Positions 25,393 to 35,708 of a DNA stretch of 64,000 nucleotides are shown piece after piece. Position numbers and translations under genes: made by a program. Position 1 is the stretch's first letter. The number at the start of each line of letters is the position of its first letter. Source of the stretch: Alkalibacterium sp. AK22 (lineage in GTDB: Bacteria > Bacillota > Bacilli > Lactobacillales > Carnobacteriaceae_A); the NCBI RefSeq assembly GCF_000585255.1, contig NZ_JANL01000008.1, positions 62,001 to 126,000 of the forward strand. Direction: 5' to 3'. The notes under the pieces are model-generated. The model was given only the letters and a program-made list of their open reading frames with translations. It was not told where the DNA came from and did not search any database.

Positions 25393-26151
25393 TCAGTCCT
25401 TTCCTTCTGAATTCAGAGCACTGAGGTAAATTTCTCCAAAGCTTTCTTTCTGCCTGACATCCAGTCTATTTTCTTTAATCATTTCTAGTACAGCTAAAAA
25501 AGTCAGTACACATTCTTTTTTAGAAGATGTGATAAAGAGGTCAGAAAAAAGAAGAAAGCCCTTGTGTTTGCTTAATAAGCCTTCCAGTGCATGGATGCGA
25601 TCAGAAATAGTCGTCTCCTCCAACTCAATCATGCTAGGCGGCTGCTCTTTATAGCTGCTCTTCTGGAGCATGTCTGCGAAGGCGTCCATGAGATTGACTA
25701 GCGACAGCTCCCCCACCTGCAGAGGAACGGATTCTTGAAGATGGGCAAGGTCAGAATGGGGTTTGGAAAAATAATGTTCTCGGTCTGCTCTTTGCTCATT
25801 TAGACGGCCGGATGCATATTTGATCTTGCGGTACTCAAGAAGCCTCTCTTGCAGCCTCTCCATAGAGTCCTCCTCTATATCGAAAGATTCGCCCTCTTCT
25901 TCCCATTCGTCGTTTCTGGGAAGTAGCAACTGGCTCTTAATGGACATCAGCGTCGCTGCCATTATCAGATATTCTCCTGCTACATCCAATTTAAGCAGCT
26001 GCATAGCCTGAAGATATTTCAAATACTGCTCAGTGATTTCACTGATTGGAATATCGTAAATATCGATTTCGTATTTTGCAATCAGATGCAGCAGCAAATC
26101 CAGCGGGCCTTCGAAAACCTCCAGGTTTACCTTCCATTTATCTTCAGCCAT
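25393..26151 (-). CDS. scpA: segregation and condensation protein ScpA
   Basis: Kleisin subunit that bridges Smc heads. The 252-residue protein starts MAEDKWKVNLEVFEGPLDLLLHLI, the conserved N-terminal Smc-binding region, and ends with the winged-helix part. The ATG at 26151 follows AGAGGA; the longer frame to 26181 would overlap ribT and has no ribosome site. Partner of scpB downstream. Confidence 0.96.
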   Translation of the reverse strand: MAEDKWKVNLEVFEGPLDLLLHLIAKYEIDIYDIPISEITEQYLKYLQAMQLLKLDVAGEYLIMAATLMSIKSQLLLPRNDEWEEEGESFDIEEDSMERLQERLLEYRKIKYASGRLNEQRADREHYFSKPHSDLAHLQESVPLQVGELSLVNLMDAFADMLQKSSYKEQPPSMIELEETTISDRIHALEGLLSKHKGFLLFSDLFITSSKKECVLTFLAVLEMIKENRLDVRQKESFGEIYLSALNSEGKD

Positions 26152-26155
26152 TTTT

Positions 26156-26533
26156 TCAGTCCTCTTCGCTAGTCTTCCCAAAGTCTTTCTGCCATTTGGT
26201 TATTAAAGCAGCAGTTTCCAGGGTTCCTACAATTTTTTTGGGAGAACAGCTGTCTGATAGTGCAGTCAAAATTTTGTAGGCAATTCCTTCATCTCTATAC
26301 GAAGGGTTAATTGCTATATGTCTCAAGAGAACAATCTCGTCTTCATCTTCAATACCTGCAACAGCTACTAAGTCCTTTGTCTCTTCACTTTTCCATAAAA
26401 ACAACTGGCGATTTTCAGCCTGATCATACCACTGCATTTCTTTTGTCAAACGACTGGTTTCTTTCAGATCCGGCACGTAAGACAGCAGCCCCATGGTGAT
26501 TTTCTGATAATCGGGTTTATACTTTACGAGCAT
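26156..26533 (-). CDS. ribT: RibT-like GNAT acetyltransferase
   Basis: 125 residues. It resembles B. subtilis RibT over its length: MLVKYKPDYQKITMGLLSYVP at the start, RQLFLWK, then IRH/LRHIAINPSYRDEGI, the acetyl-CoA loop region of GNAT proteins. In Bacillus it is the last gene of the riboflavin operon with no proven substrate. Here ribDEAH are absent and the gene sits between lysA and scpA. A role other than riboflavin synthesis is therefore likely. Confidence 0.85.
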   Translation of the reverse strand: MLVKYKPDYQKITMGLLSYVPDLKETSRLTKEMQWYDQAENRQLFLWKSEETKDLVAVAGIEDEDEIVLLRHIAINPSYRDEGIAYKILTALSDSCSPKKIVGTLETAALITKWQKDFGKTSEED

Positions 26534-26544
26534 TATGTGCCCTC

Positions 26545-27885
26545 CTATTTTTCGAACTGATCGTGTCTGCTGATTTCCAGATTAAGGAAGTCCTGGTATG
26601 TTTCACGTCGAACCGCAAGCCAATCCTGCCCTTTATCAACGAAGACTATCGCCGGTCTAGGTAGACGGTTATAGTTGCTTGCCATCGAGTAGCCATATGC
26701 TCCAGTGCTAAATACTGCGAGGATGCTGTTCTGTTCAGGTTGGGGCAGGATCAAGTCCCATATCAGCATATCCCCGCTCTCACAGGCTTTTCCGGCAATC
26801 GATACAGTCTCAACAGCAGACGCTTCGACCTGGTCAGCCAGTACTCCAGTATACTGCGCTTTGTACAAAGCTGGACGAATATTGTCAGCCATACCGCCGT
26901 CAACTGATACGTATTTTCTAATGCCTGGGACCGTTTTTTCAGTGCCAACTGTGTACAGACTCGTTCCTGCTTCGCCAACAATACTTCGGCCAGGTTCAAT
27001 CCAGATGTCGGGTAAGTCAATATGTTTTTTCGAGGCGTGTTTTTTGACTGCCTGAATGATTGCCTCAGCATAAGCCTTTAAGGGCAAGGGTGAATCCTCT
27101 TCTGTGTAACGGATACCAAAGCCTCCACCCACATTTAAAACATTTAAATGGAATCCGTATCTTTCCTGCCAGTCTGCGGCTTTATCTATAAGTTTTTCAA
27201 TCACAGCTTCATAGCCGTTCACTTCGAAAATCTGAGATCCGATATGCGCATGCAAGCCAATTACATTGATGTTTGGCATTTCATTAAGTTTGACTATCGC
27301 TTCTTCAACTTGTCCAGAGCCAAGGTCAAAGCCAAACTTTGAATCTTCCTGTCCTGTCGTGATGTATTCATGTGTATGGGCACCGATACCAGGAGTCACA
27401 CGAAGCAAGACATCCATCTGGCTTTCTAGCTGACTCGTGACCTCATTTAGCATGTCTATTTCTACAAAGTTATCAACGACGACACAGCCGATTTTGTTCT
27501 CTACCGCTTCCTTAAGTTCGTTGAACGACTTGTTATTGCCGTGAAAATGTATTCGATCTGCAGGAAATTTCGCTTGAAGGGCCAGGAAAAGTTCTCCCCC
27601 TGAAACAACGTCAAGAGATACATCTTCTTCAGCCAATAGTTCATATAGAGCAAGGGAAGAAAAAGCTTTACTGGCATAGGCAATCTGCGTACGCTTCTCG
27701 TATCGGGCAAAGGCTTCTCTGAAAGCCTCTATTTTCTGCCTGATTAAAGCAATATCGTATACATACAGCGGGGTGCCGTACTTGTTTGCCAGCTCAACTG
27801 TATTGACACCGCTTATTTCAAGCTGATTATCCTCATTTACTGACATGTTCGACAGTAGTCTACTGTTCATTGATGTCTGATTCAT
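26545..27885 (-). CDS. lysA: diaminopimelate decarboxylase
   Basis: PLP enzyme converting meso-diaminopimelate to lysine. The 446 residues show YASKAFSS (PLP lysine), HAHIGSQ, NVGGGFG and IEPGRS (phosphate binding) and the C-terminal KACESGDML with the dimer cysteine. The ATG at 27885 follows GTGGGGA; the frame to 27927 is longer but lacks a site. First gene of a probable lysA-ribT-scpA-scpB-rluB unit, 11 bases from ribT. Confidence 0.95.
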   Translation of the reverse strand: MNQTSMNSRLLSNMSVNEDNQLEISGVNTVELANKYGTPLYVYDIALIRQKIEAFREAFARYEKRTQIAYASKAFSSLALYELLAEEDVSLDVVSGGELFLALQAKFPADRIHFHGNNKSFNELKEAVENKIGCVVVDNFVEIDMLNEVTSQLESQMDVLLRVTPGIGAHTHEYITTGQEDSKFGFDLGSGQVEEAIVKLNEMPNINVIGLHAHIGSQIFEVNGYEAVIEKLIDKAADWQERYGFHLNVLNVGGGFGIRYTEEDSPLPLKAYAEAIIQAVKKHASKKHIDLPDIWIEPGRSIVGEAGTSLYTVGTEKTVPGIRKYVSVDGGMADNIRPALYKAQYTGVLADQVEASAVETVSIAGKACESGDMLIWDLILPQPEQNSILAVFSTGAYGYSMASNYNRLPRPAIVFVDKGQDWLAVRRETYQDFLNLEISRHDQFEK

Positions 27886-27951
27886 ATTCGTCCCCACTTT
27901 TCTATGTTTTATTCCTATTAGATTCATCCGTTCAAAAATTCGTCCAAGAAT

Positions 27952-27980
27952 ATCATACTAACTTATTGTATAAAAATCAA
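27952..27980 (-). promoter_or_regulatory. promoter of lysA
   Basis: TTGATT (27980-27975), 17 bases, TATGAT (27957-27952) on the minus strand, about 67 bases before the ATG. Confidence 0.75.
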
Positions 27981-28060
27981 ACCTATGTAGAAATTGCTCT
28001 GAAAATATCCAATAGATGCCATTCTGTTCAGCAACTCTATGAACTACCTAGCACGATTCA

Positions 28061-28102
28061 AAAAATGAAGGAGTTTCCATCTTGACAATAGAAACTCCTT
28101 CA
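28061..28102 (-). terminator. terminator of punA
   Basis: TGAAGGAGTTTC (28066-28077) pairs perfectly with GAAACTCCTTCA (28091-28102), followed on the minus strand by six T. Confidence 0.93.
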
Positions 28103-28138
28103 CAAAGCATTTTAGTGTTTTATATTTAAAGCTTTTGA

Positions 28139-28960
28139 TTAAAGCTGTGTAATAACTTCCTTGACAAGAGTCTTGAAAGAGTCTCGGACACGTGTCGTCA
28201 CTTCAACCACTTCATCATGATTGAGTGTTTCCTGCATCCCTGCTGCATAGTTCGTGATACAAGACACACCTGCAACTCTCAAACCAGCATGACGGGCTAC
28301 AATGACTTCAGGAACAGTAGACATACCTACAGCGTCTCCTCCCAGAGTACGGACCATCCGGACTTCCGCCGGGGTTTCGTAGGTTGGTCCAGTTAACCCG
28401 AGGTAAACACCTTTTTGAACTGGGATACCGTGCTTCTCAGCCACCTTTTCAACAACTACTTGGTAATCCTTGTCGTAAGCTACGCTCATATCGGTAAAGC
28501 GCGGACCCATTTCGCTGTTGTTTGGTCCAAGTAGAGGATTGTCTCCCGTTAAGTTAATGTGGTCTGTAATAATCATGAGATCTCCAGGAGTAAAGGTTTC
28601 ATTTACTCCACCGGCAGCATTTGTGACCACCAAAGAAGTCACACCTAGAGCTTTCATGATGCGCACAGGAAATGTTACTTCTTTTACACCGTAACCTTCG
28701 TAGAAGTGGAACCGCCCCTGCATGGCAAGAACTTTCCGTCCACCCAGTGAACCATAAACAAGTTTACCGGCATGACCCTCTACAGTTGATACTGGAAAAC
28801 CAGGTATGTCTTCATAAGGAATGGCGACCGAGTTAGTGGCTTCATCCGCCAACTCTCCAAGTCCGGATCCCAATATGAGTCCAATCTCCGGCTTTTTTAC
28901 CCCTTTATTCTTCAAATACGCGGCAGCATTTTCAATTGCCTTCAAATATGCTTTATCCAT
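28139..28960 (-). CDS. punA: purine nucleoside phosphorylase I
   Basis: Phosphorolysis of inosine and guanosine for salvage. The 273-residue trimer-type enzyme has LILGSGLGELADE near residue 29, the phosphate His region VEGHAGKLV, VVTNAAGG and the base-binding GDAVGMSTVPEV. It follows deoB by 21 bases: PunA releases ribose-1-phosphate, DeoB converts it to ribose-5-phosphate. Same order as drm-pupG in B. subtilis. Confidence 0.95.
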   Translation of the reverse strand: MDKAYLKAIENAAAYLKNKGVKKPEIGLILGSGLGELADEATNSVAIPYEDIPGFPVSTVEGHAGKLVYGSLGGRKVLAMQGRFHFYEGYGVKEVTFPVRIMKALGVTSLVVTNAAGGVNETFTPGDLMIITDHINLTGDNPLLGPNNSEMGPRFTDMSVAYDKDYQVVVEKVAEKHGIPVQKGVYLGLTGPTYETPAEVRMVRTLGGDAVGMSTVPEVIVARHAGLRVAGVSCITNYAAGMQETLNHDEVVEVTTRVRDSFKTLVKEVITQL

Positions 28961-28981
28961 TACTTGTCTCCTTATTTTTGA

Positions 28982-30151
28982 TTATTTCAGATTGGACAAA
29001 AAACTTTTTCCAAAACCTGTATCCTTGACTTGGAAATTTTCGGCTATAGTGGCACTGATATCCGCAAAGAATCCCTGATCAAGTTTTCCAGACTCCGTAA
29101 GGCTTGGACTAAACGCGAGCAGAGGAACAAATTCTCTTGTGTGATCGGTACCGTGATGGGTCGGATCGTTCCCGTGGTCAGCGGTAATAATAAACAGATC
29201 CTTGTTGCCCATTGCACCCATCAGTTCAGGCAAACGGGCATCAAAAGCTTCTAAAGCATCTCTGTAGCCTTCTACATTACGGCGATGACCATAAAGGGCA
29301 TCAAAATCGACCAGATTTGTGAAGCTCAGGCCGGTAAAATCTTTTTTCATAACGTCCAGGAGTTTATCGACGCCATCCATGTTGGACTGGGTACGAAGAG
29401 CCTGTGTAATGCCTTGTCCATTAAAGATATCGTGTATTTTCCCGACAGCGACAACCTCTTTTCCGTCTTGCTTCAAAAAGTCCAGAACTGTTTCGCCAAA
29501 TGGATCCAGCGCATAATCATGGCGATTGCTAGTCCGGGTAAAGCTTCCAGGTTCTCCCACGTAAGGACGAGCAATGATGCGTCCAATCATATATGGATCA
29601 TCTTTTGTGATGTCACGGACATATTCACAAATTTCATATAGTTCATTAAGAGGAATAATATCTTCATGTGCAGCAATCTGAAGCACCGGGTCCGCTGATG
29701 TATAGACAATCAGATCCCCAGTTTCCATCTGGTGGCCACCAAACTCGTCGATAATTTCTGTCCCGGAGGCCGGTTTGTTGCCTACAATCTTTCGTCCTGT
29801 CTTTTCTTCGATCTGAGTGATTAGTTCGGCCGGAAAGCCGTCTGGGAAGACTCTGAAGGGTTTATCAATATGCAGTCCCATGATTTCCCAGTGGCCTGTC
29901 ATGGTATCTTTACCAACCGATTTTTCCTCCAACTTAGTATAATAACCCAGCGGATTGTCGACCGGTCCGACACCTGAAACTGGCGCAATATTACCTAGAC
30001 CTAGTTTTTCCAGATTAGGAAGGTTAAGACCCGCTTTCTCAGCAATATGACCCAGGGTATTAGCCCCTTCATCATTGAAGGCTTTCGCATCCGGAGCTTC
30101 TCCAATACCGACAGAATCCAGCACCATAAGATGTATCCGTTCAAACGTCAT
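28982..30151 (-). CDS. deoB: phosphopentomutase
   Basis: Interconverts (deoxy)ribose-1- and 5-phosphates. The 389-residue alkaline-phosphatase-fold enzyme begins with [13 protein letters not shown] (first metal Asp), has [12 protein letters not shown] with the phosphothreonine, and ends with [19 protein letters not shown] for the second metal set. Upstream of punA, downstream of xerD, as in Bacillus. Confidence 0.96.
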   Translation of the reverse strand: MTFERIHLMVLDSVGIGEAPDAKAFNDEGANTLGHIAEKAGLNLPNLEKLGLGNIAPVSGVGPVDNPLGYYTKLEEKSVGKDTMTGHWEIMGLHIDKPFRVFPDGFPAELITQIEEKTGRKIVGNKPASGTEIIDEFGGHQMETGDLIVYTSADPVLQIAAHEDIIPLNELYEICEYVRDITKDDPYMIGRIIARPYVGEPGSFTRTSNRHDYALDPFGETVLDFLKQDGKEVVAVGKIHDIFNGQGITQALRTQSNMDGVDKLLDVMKKDFTGLSFTNLVDFDALYGHRRNVEGYRDALEAFDARLPELMGAMGNKDLFIITADHGNDPTHHGTDHTREFVPLLAFSPSLTESGKLDQGFFADISATIAENFQVKDTGFGKSFLSNLK

Positions 30152-30239
30152 TGTATTTCCTCCTTATTGACTCTTTTCTCCAGAATAAGCGAGTACAGCA
30201 CAAAAAGCAAGCTATGCATGAAGCTCCCGTTTCTGGACT

Positions 30240-31145
30240 TTACGCTCGGGGGTGATATTTTCCATAAATATCCTTGAGTCTGTGTTTAGTAATGTGTGTG
30301 TATATCTGTGTGGTAGAAACATCAGAATGCCCCAGCAGTTCCTGAACCACTCTTAAATCTGCCCCATTCTCAAGCAAATGTGTAGCAAAAGAATGCCGGA
30401 GCGTATGGGGGGTGATTGCACTGCTTATCCCAGCTTTCTGTTTGATTTGTTTGATTTTTTTCCAGACTCCCTGCCTAGTCAACGGATTGCCCCTGGCATT
30501 AAGAAAAATGACAGGCGTTTCTCTGTCTGCTTTTTTTAATAACTCGAGACGTGCTGACTCCATATAGTATCTCAGCCACTGACAGCCTATCTCTCCGATA
30601 GGAACCAGACGCTCTTTGTTTCCTTTGCCGACAATTTGAATAAGCTTCATGGAAAGATGTACTTCATCAGTCGTTAATTCGACTAGTTCAGTAATTCTTA
30701 GACCTGTTGCGTACAGCACTTCCAATATCGCCCGGTCTCTAATCCCCAGAGTCTGTGATGTATCCGGCGTATTCAGCAGGCGATCAATTTGTTCAGCTGA
30801 GATTATTTTTGGTAACGTATCCGCTTTTTTGGGTGTACGTATAAAAAGCATCGGATCTTCCGCAGTTATTCCTTCTTGCTTGAGATACTGATGGAATTTA
30901 CGCAGAGAGGAGAACATGCGGACCAGAGTATTGTCAGACTTTGCTGACTGCCTTTCTTCACTAAAAAAAGCAAGAAGCACGTAGCGGTCCACATGTCTCC
31001 ACTCTCCAACGTTCTGACTGTTCAAAAAGGTGATATAGTGCTTCAAATCCCTCTGATAGCTCTCGATCGTATTCAAGGCAAGGCCTTTTTCAATTTTTAG
31101 GTAAACAAGATAATCATCCAATGGCCTCTGATCCAGCTCAGTCAT
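30240..31145 (-). CDS. xerD: tyrosine recombinase XerD
   Basis: Site-specific recombinase resolving chromosome dimers at dif. The 301-residue protein has an N-terminal SAM-like domain and a catalytic domain with ATGLRITELVEL (Arg), HTLRHSFATHLLENG (His-x-x-Arg), LLGHSDVSTTQIYTH (His and the Tyr nucleophile). Start ATG 31145 follows AAGGAG and overlaps the fur stop by 8 bases. The fur-xerD-deoB-punA order makes this the housekeeping XerD, not a mobile integrase. Confidence 0.94.
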   Translation of the reverse strand: MTELDQRPLDDYLVYLKIEKGLALNTIESYQRDLKHYITFLNSQNVGEWRHVDRYVLLAFFSEERQSAKSDNTLVRMFSSLRKFHQYLKQEGITAEDPMLFIRTPKKADTLPKIISAEQIDRLLNTPDTSQTLGIRDRAILEVLYATGLRITELVELTTDEVHLSMKLIQIVGKGNKERLVPIGEIGCQWLRYYMESARLELLKKADRETPVIFLNARGNPLTRQGVWKKIKQIKQKAGISSAITPHTLRHSFATHLLENGADLRVVQELLGHSDVSTTQIYTHITKHRLKDIYGKYHPRA

Positions 31146-31605
31146 CGCTTTGCTCCTTATCCTCCGAGCATCTCTTGCAGTAACCATGAAAAGTCAGCCG
31201 GTGATCTTTCACCTTGAAATGATAATCCCGCTCGATTTCTTTTTCGATTTCATAGAGCATGTCGTGCTTCACTTCTTCTATGTCTCCACACTTAAGGCAG
31301 AGCAGATGATGATGCTGATGCTGATCATTATTCATATTCAAATCATAACGGGCAATGCCGTCCTGAAAAGTCAGCTTGTTGATAATCTGAAGTTCCGTCA
31401 ATATTTCAAGCGTACGGTAAACTGTGGCCAGTCCAATCCCAGCATTTTTAGTCTTCACCAGCAGATAGATTTCCTCTGCACTTAAGTGATCCTTTTCCTT
31501 TTCCAGCAATACTTCCACCGTAAGCTCACGCTGGGGAGTAAGCTTGAAACCGGCTTCGTGAAGTTTCTGTCTAATAGCTTTGAAGGACGAGTCTAATTTA
31601 GTCAT
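31138..31605 (-). CDS. fur: Fur-family metal-responsive regulator
   Basis: 155-residue repressor: winged-helix domain with LTPQRELTVEVLLEKEKDHLSAEEIY and LATVYRTLEIL, His-rich metal site HQHHHLLCLKCG, and a second CKRC pair for structural zinc. Synteny with xerD-drm-pupG matches B. subtilis fur, so I favour the iron regulator over PerR or Zur, which share this fold. Its own promoter (31669-31697) and a Fur/PerR-like box downstream of it suggest autoregulation or peroxide control. Confidence 0.88.
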   Translation of the reverse strand: MTKLDSSFKAIRQKLHEAGFKLTPQRELTVEVLLEKEKDHLSAEEIYLLVKTKNAGIGLATVYRTLEILTELQIINKLTFQDGIARYDLNMNNDQHQHHHLLCLKCGDIEEVKHDMLYEIEKEIERDYHFKVKDHRLTFHGYCKRCSEDKEQSDD

Positions 31606-31619
31606 GAGAGCTCCTTAGT

Positions 31620-31634
31620 TAGTAATGATTATAA
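31620..31634. promoter_or_regulatory. PerR/Fur-like box in the fur leader
   Basis: TAGTAATGATTATAA matches 12 of 14 positions of the PerR box TTATAAT-N-ATTATAA and 11 of 14 of the Fur box. It lies 14 bases before the fur ATG, downstream of the promoter. Confidence 0.6.
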
Positions 31635-31668
31635 TCTGAAACAGCTTTTCTTATTCCTCATTAGAATA

Positions 31669-31697
31669 AGTATAAAATAATCCTACCCAAGTCTCAA
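31669..31697 (-). promoter_or_regulatory. promoter of fur
   Basis: TTGAGA (31697-31692), 17 bases, TATACT (31674-31669) on the minus strand. The -35 overlaps the end of the region just before cvfB's stop. Confidence 0.7.
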
Positions 31698-31699
31698 GC

Positions 31700-32572
31700 C
31701 TATTCCTTATCCTCTGCAGGGAAATCAGTTAAGCGTGTACCATGCTCATCCTGAGTTATAAGGTTTCTTTTCATTAGCCTGCCCACTGCACGCTTGAACT
31801 GACCTTTACTGATGCCAAACTGATTTTTGATTGTTTCAGGATCAGTTTTATTGTGAAAAGGTATCTCTCCATCTTCGGAGCGCTTCAGCACTTCCAACAG
31901 CATCATGGCATCTTCTTCCATCACTTCATGAGCCCTTGGCTTAAGTGAGGTATATAAAACTCCATCTTCTCTCAGTCCAATTACACGGCCCGAAATGGTT
32001 TCTCCCATTTTAGGTTCACTTTCCCGCTCGCTCGGATGAATGAACAGAATCAGTTTCTCTTCTGTTATGGCATAGGTACCGCTTTTCTTTAAGTGAAAGA
32101 CTGTTCCTTTTACGTCATTGTTGTGCATGTCCTTTGTTCCTTCAACATAGTCATCGAAAAACTGCGCCTCTTCGGCAAGTATCCCCCATATACGGCCTTT
32201 CTCATCGACTTTGACTGAAAGAAACAGACGGTTTCCTTCTTTAGGCCATAGACGTCCTTCAGCCGGGAGATCATCCATAGAAACAACCACGTCTTTATCC
32301 GGCCAGCCTATGTCAACAAATACACCCAGTTTACGGTTCACTTTAACGACTTCGCCCCATCCGTAAGTACCGGGTCTTATGGCCGGAATATCGGTAGTGA
32401 ATACTAGGGCATCCTGCTTATCCGCGTAGGCAAACCCCTTGAGCACGTCCCCTATTGATGCTTGCACATCGGAGAGTACCTTGTAGGTGACGCCGTTTTT
32501 TTGCACAAACAGCTGATCCTCATTTTTGTCGGTTACAATCGCTGTCAGTTCTGCTGCTAGGTTATTATTCAT
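31700..32572 (-). CDS. cvfB: S1-like RNA-binding protein CvfB
   Basis: 290-residue protein of the CvfB/YitL family: three S1-like domains (about 5-65, 66-140, 145-215) and a C-terminal winged helix (FGISKGQFKRAVGRLMKRNLI). In Staphylococcus CvfB binds RNA and affects virulence factor expression; here the role is unknown. ATG 32572 follows AAGGAG. It is downstream of pyk across a large hairpin, so pyk read-through or a local promoter drives it. Confidence 0.9.
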   Translation of the reverse strand: MNNNLAAELTAIVTDKNEDQLFVQKNGVTYKVLSDVQASIGDVLKGFAYADKQDALVFTTDIPAIRPGTYGWGEVVKVNRKLGVFVDIGWPDKDVVVSMDDLPAEGRLWPKEGNRLFLSVKVDEKGRIWGILAEEAQFFDDYVEGTKDMHNNDVKGTVFHLKKSGTYAITEEKLILFIHPSERESEPKMGETISGRVIGLREDGVLYTSLKPRAHEVMEEDAMMLLEVLKRSEDGEIPFHNKTDPETIKNQFGISKGQFKRAVGRLMKRNLITQDEHGTRLTDFPAEDKE

Positions 32573-32593
32573 AGTAGTCTCCTTTTTCCTTTA

Positions 32594-32682
32594 AATAAAA
32601 ATGAGACAATGACTGATATGAATGTCGAAGTACTGTTGAGTCAATAAACAGAGTTTTCTCATCCTATCAATCATTATCTCAT
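32594..32682 (-). terminator. long-loop terminator between pyk and cvfB
   Basis: Arms 32601-32618 and 32665-32682 form an 18-pair stem in the minus-strand RNA, with two G-U pairs and a 46-base loop. A T-rich tract (TTTTTATTT) follows. The stem ends directly before the cvfB ribosome site. Confidence 0.75.
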
Positions 32683-32715
32683 CATGGGTCTAAATTATAC
32701 TCTCGCTTTTACTGA

Positions 32716-34473
32716 TTAAATCGCTGTTGTCGCTCCGCGGTAAATGATTCCTCGTCGCGCATCTACAGTGATTAGCTCGTTTTGTTCGATCAGTTCTGTT
32801 GCATTTTCTGCAGAAACAATCACAGGAATCCCCATGGCAATACCGATGACGGCTGCGTGAGAAGTCAGTCCACCCTGTTCAACAACAATGGCCGCAGATT
32901 TTTCGATAGCCGGCAGGTAATCTTTATCGGTATTCTTGACGACAAGGATACCGCCTTCTACTGCTCTTTCCATTGCTTCGTCAGCCGTGTTAGCTACAAT
33001 CGCTTTACCGATCACAGATTCTGAACCGATTCCTTGACCGCTAGTCAGTTTCGATCCGATCAGCTGGATCTTCATCACGTTAGTTGTTCCTCTTTCGCCA
33101 ACAGGTACACCTGCAGTGATCAGGATTAGATCGCCTTCTTTAGCATATCCTTTATCAACGGTTGTTTGAGTAGCTAGATTGAACATGTCGTCGGTAGATG
33201 TCGGCTTCTCAGCTACAGTCGGCTGTACGCCCCACTGAAGAGCCAGTCCACGAGCAGTTTCTTCACTGAATGTCACAGCCAAAATATCTGCTTTAGGTCT
33301 GAATTTAGAAATCATACGAGCTGTATGGCCAGACTCAGTCGCTGCAACAATAGTTGATATATTAAGGTTTTTAGCTGTATGGCCTACAGCTTGTCCGATG
33401 GCTTCAGTCATATCATTCTGGTCGTATGCTTTCAGCGCAAAAGCATCTTGATTGATCAAAGCACCTTCTGTGCGCAGTGCAATGTTGTGCATAGTCTGTA
33501 CAGCTTCTACTGGATAGTCTCCAGCAGCGGTTTCACCGGAAAGCATGATGGCATCCGTACCATCAAAGATGGCATTTGCCACGTCTGAGGCTTCTGCACG
33601 AGTCGGACGAGGATTGACTTGCATAGAATCCAGCATCTGTGTAGCAGTAATGACAGGTTTACCTGCATCGTTACATAATTTAATCATGCGTTTTTGAACA
33701 ATCGGCACGTCCTCGGTTGGGATTTCCACTCCAAGGTCACCACGCGCAACCATCAGACCATCGGAAATCTTGACAATTTCTTCTACGTTGTCGACACCTT
33801 CCTGGTTTTCAATTTTCGGAATGATTTGTACGTGCATTTTGTCTTCTTTTTCAAGAATTTCAGTGATTTCCAGTACGTCTGATGGACGTCTAACAAAAGA
33901 AGCCGCAATATAGTCGATACCGTTCTCCAGTCCGAACATGATGTCCGCACGGTCTTTTTCAGTCAGACCTGGAAGATTGACAGATACACCTGGTACATTA
34001 ACACCTTTTTTGTTTTTAAGCACGCCAGTGTTTTGTGCAGTTGTCACGATATCTTCATTTTCTCGATCAATATCTGTTACTTCAAGACTGATCAGTCCAT
34101 CGTCCAGCAGGATAATAGATCCAGGATTAACATCATTGATCAAAGAAGAATAGGAGACAGAAAAACGTTCATTTGTTCCCTCTACTTCATTCATGGAAAC
34201 ACGGACAACATCGCCTTTAGTAATTGTTGTTTTACCGTCTTTCATGTTGTGCGTTCTAATTTCAGGTCCTTTAGTATCAAGCATGATGCCGACCATTTTG
34301 CCTGTTTCTTCAGAAGCCTTGCGGATATTTTTAATACGTCCTAGGTGCTCTTCAAAGTCACCGTGCGAAAAGTTCAGACGTGCCACATTCATACCGGATT
34401 CGATCAGTTTGACCAAGGTCTCATACGATTCACTGGCCGGCCCAATTGTACAAACTATTTTAGTTTTTTTCAT
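32716..34473 (-). CDS. pyk: pyruvate kinase with C-terminal PEP-utiliser domain
   Basis: Last step of glycolysis, PEP + ADP to pyruvate + ATP. The 585-residue protein has [33 protein letters not shown] and the substrate loop [10 protein letters not shown]. The extra ~110 C-terminal residues contain [11 protein letters not shown], the PEP-utilising mobile-domain motif seen in Bacillus-type enzymes, though without the phosphotransferring activity being proven. It follows pfkA by 70 bases, the usual glycolytic pair. Confidence 0.96.
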   Translation of the reverse strand: MKKTKIVCTIGPASESYETLVKLIESGMNVARLNFSHGDFEEHLGRIKNIRKASEETGKMVGIMLDTKGPEIRTHNMKDGKTTITKGDVVRVSMNEVEGTNERFSVSYSSLINDVNPGSIILLDDGLISLEVTDIDRENEDIVTTAQNTGVLKNKKGVNVPGVSVNLPGLTEKDRADIMFGLENGIDYIAASFVRRPSDVLEITEILEKEDKMHVQIIPKIENQEGVDNVEEIVKISDGLMVARGDLGVEIPTEDVPIVQKRMIKLCNDAGKPVITATQMLDSMQVNPRPTRAEASDVANAIFDGTDAIMLSGETAAGDYPVEAVQTMHNIALRTEGALINQDAFALKAYDQNDMTEAIGQAVGHTAKNLNISTIVAATESGHTARMISKFRPKADILAVTFSEETARGLALQWGVQPTVAEKPTSTDDMFNLATQTTVDKGYAKEGDLILITAGVPVGERGTTNVMKIQLIGSKLTSGQGIGSESVIGKAIVANTADEAMERAVEGGILVVKNTDKDYLPAIEKSAAIVVEQGGLTSHAAVIGIAMGIPVIVSAENATELIEQNELITVDARRGIIYRGATTAI

Positions 34474-34543
34474 ATATAACTCTCCTAAAAAATTATTTGA
34501 TTAATAAATGATGATTCAAGCAATTGTCTTGATCTAACGCTTG

Positions 34544-35518
<975 letters not shown>

Positions 35519-35708
35519 TCAATGCAAATTTTCTTCATTCCCTGCTGCGGTTGCAGCCTGGATATGTAAAATGTAAAGCAGCAAAGTCGCTTTCTTTGCG
35601 GCATGCACATTTCACCTTAAATCATCATTTATTTACATCCATCTACTATCTTATCATTTTTAGACATACTTGTCTTTCAAAAAACAAAGATAACTGTTAT
35701 TTTTATTC

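Noticed and set aside
30240-31145. Tyrosine recombinase as a mobile-element integrase
   Set aside because: Sequence and fur-deoB-punA synteny identify housekeeping XerD.
35662-35675. AGACA/TGTCT dyad near the pfkA promoter
   Set aside because: Only 5-bp arms, no match to cre or another known operator; kept as a note in the pfkA entry.
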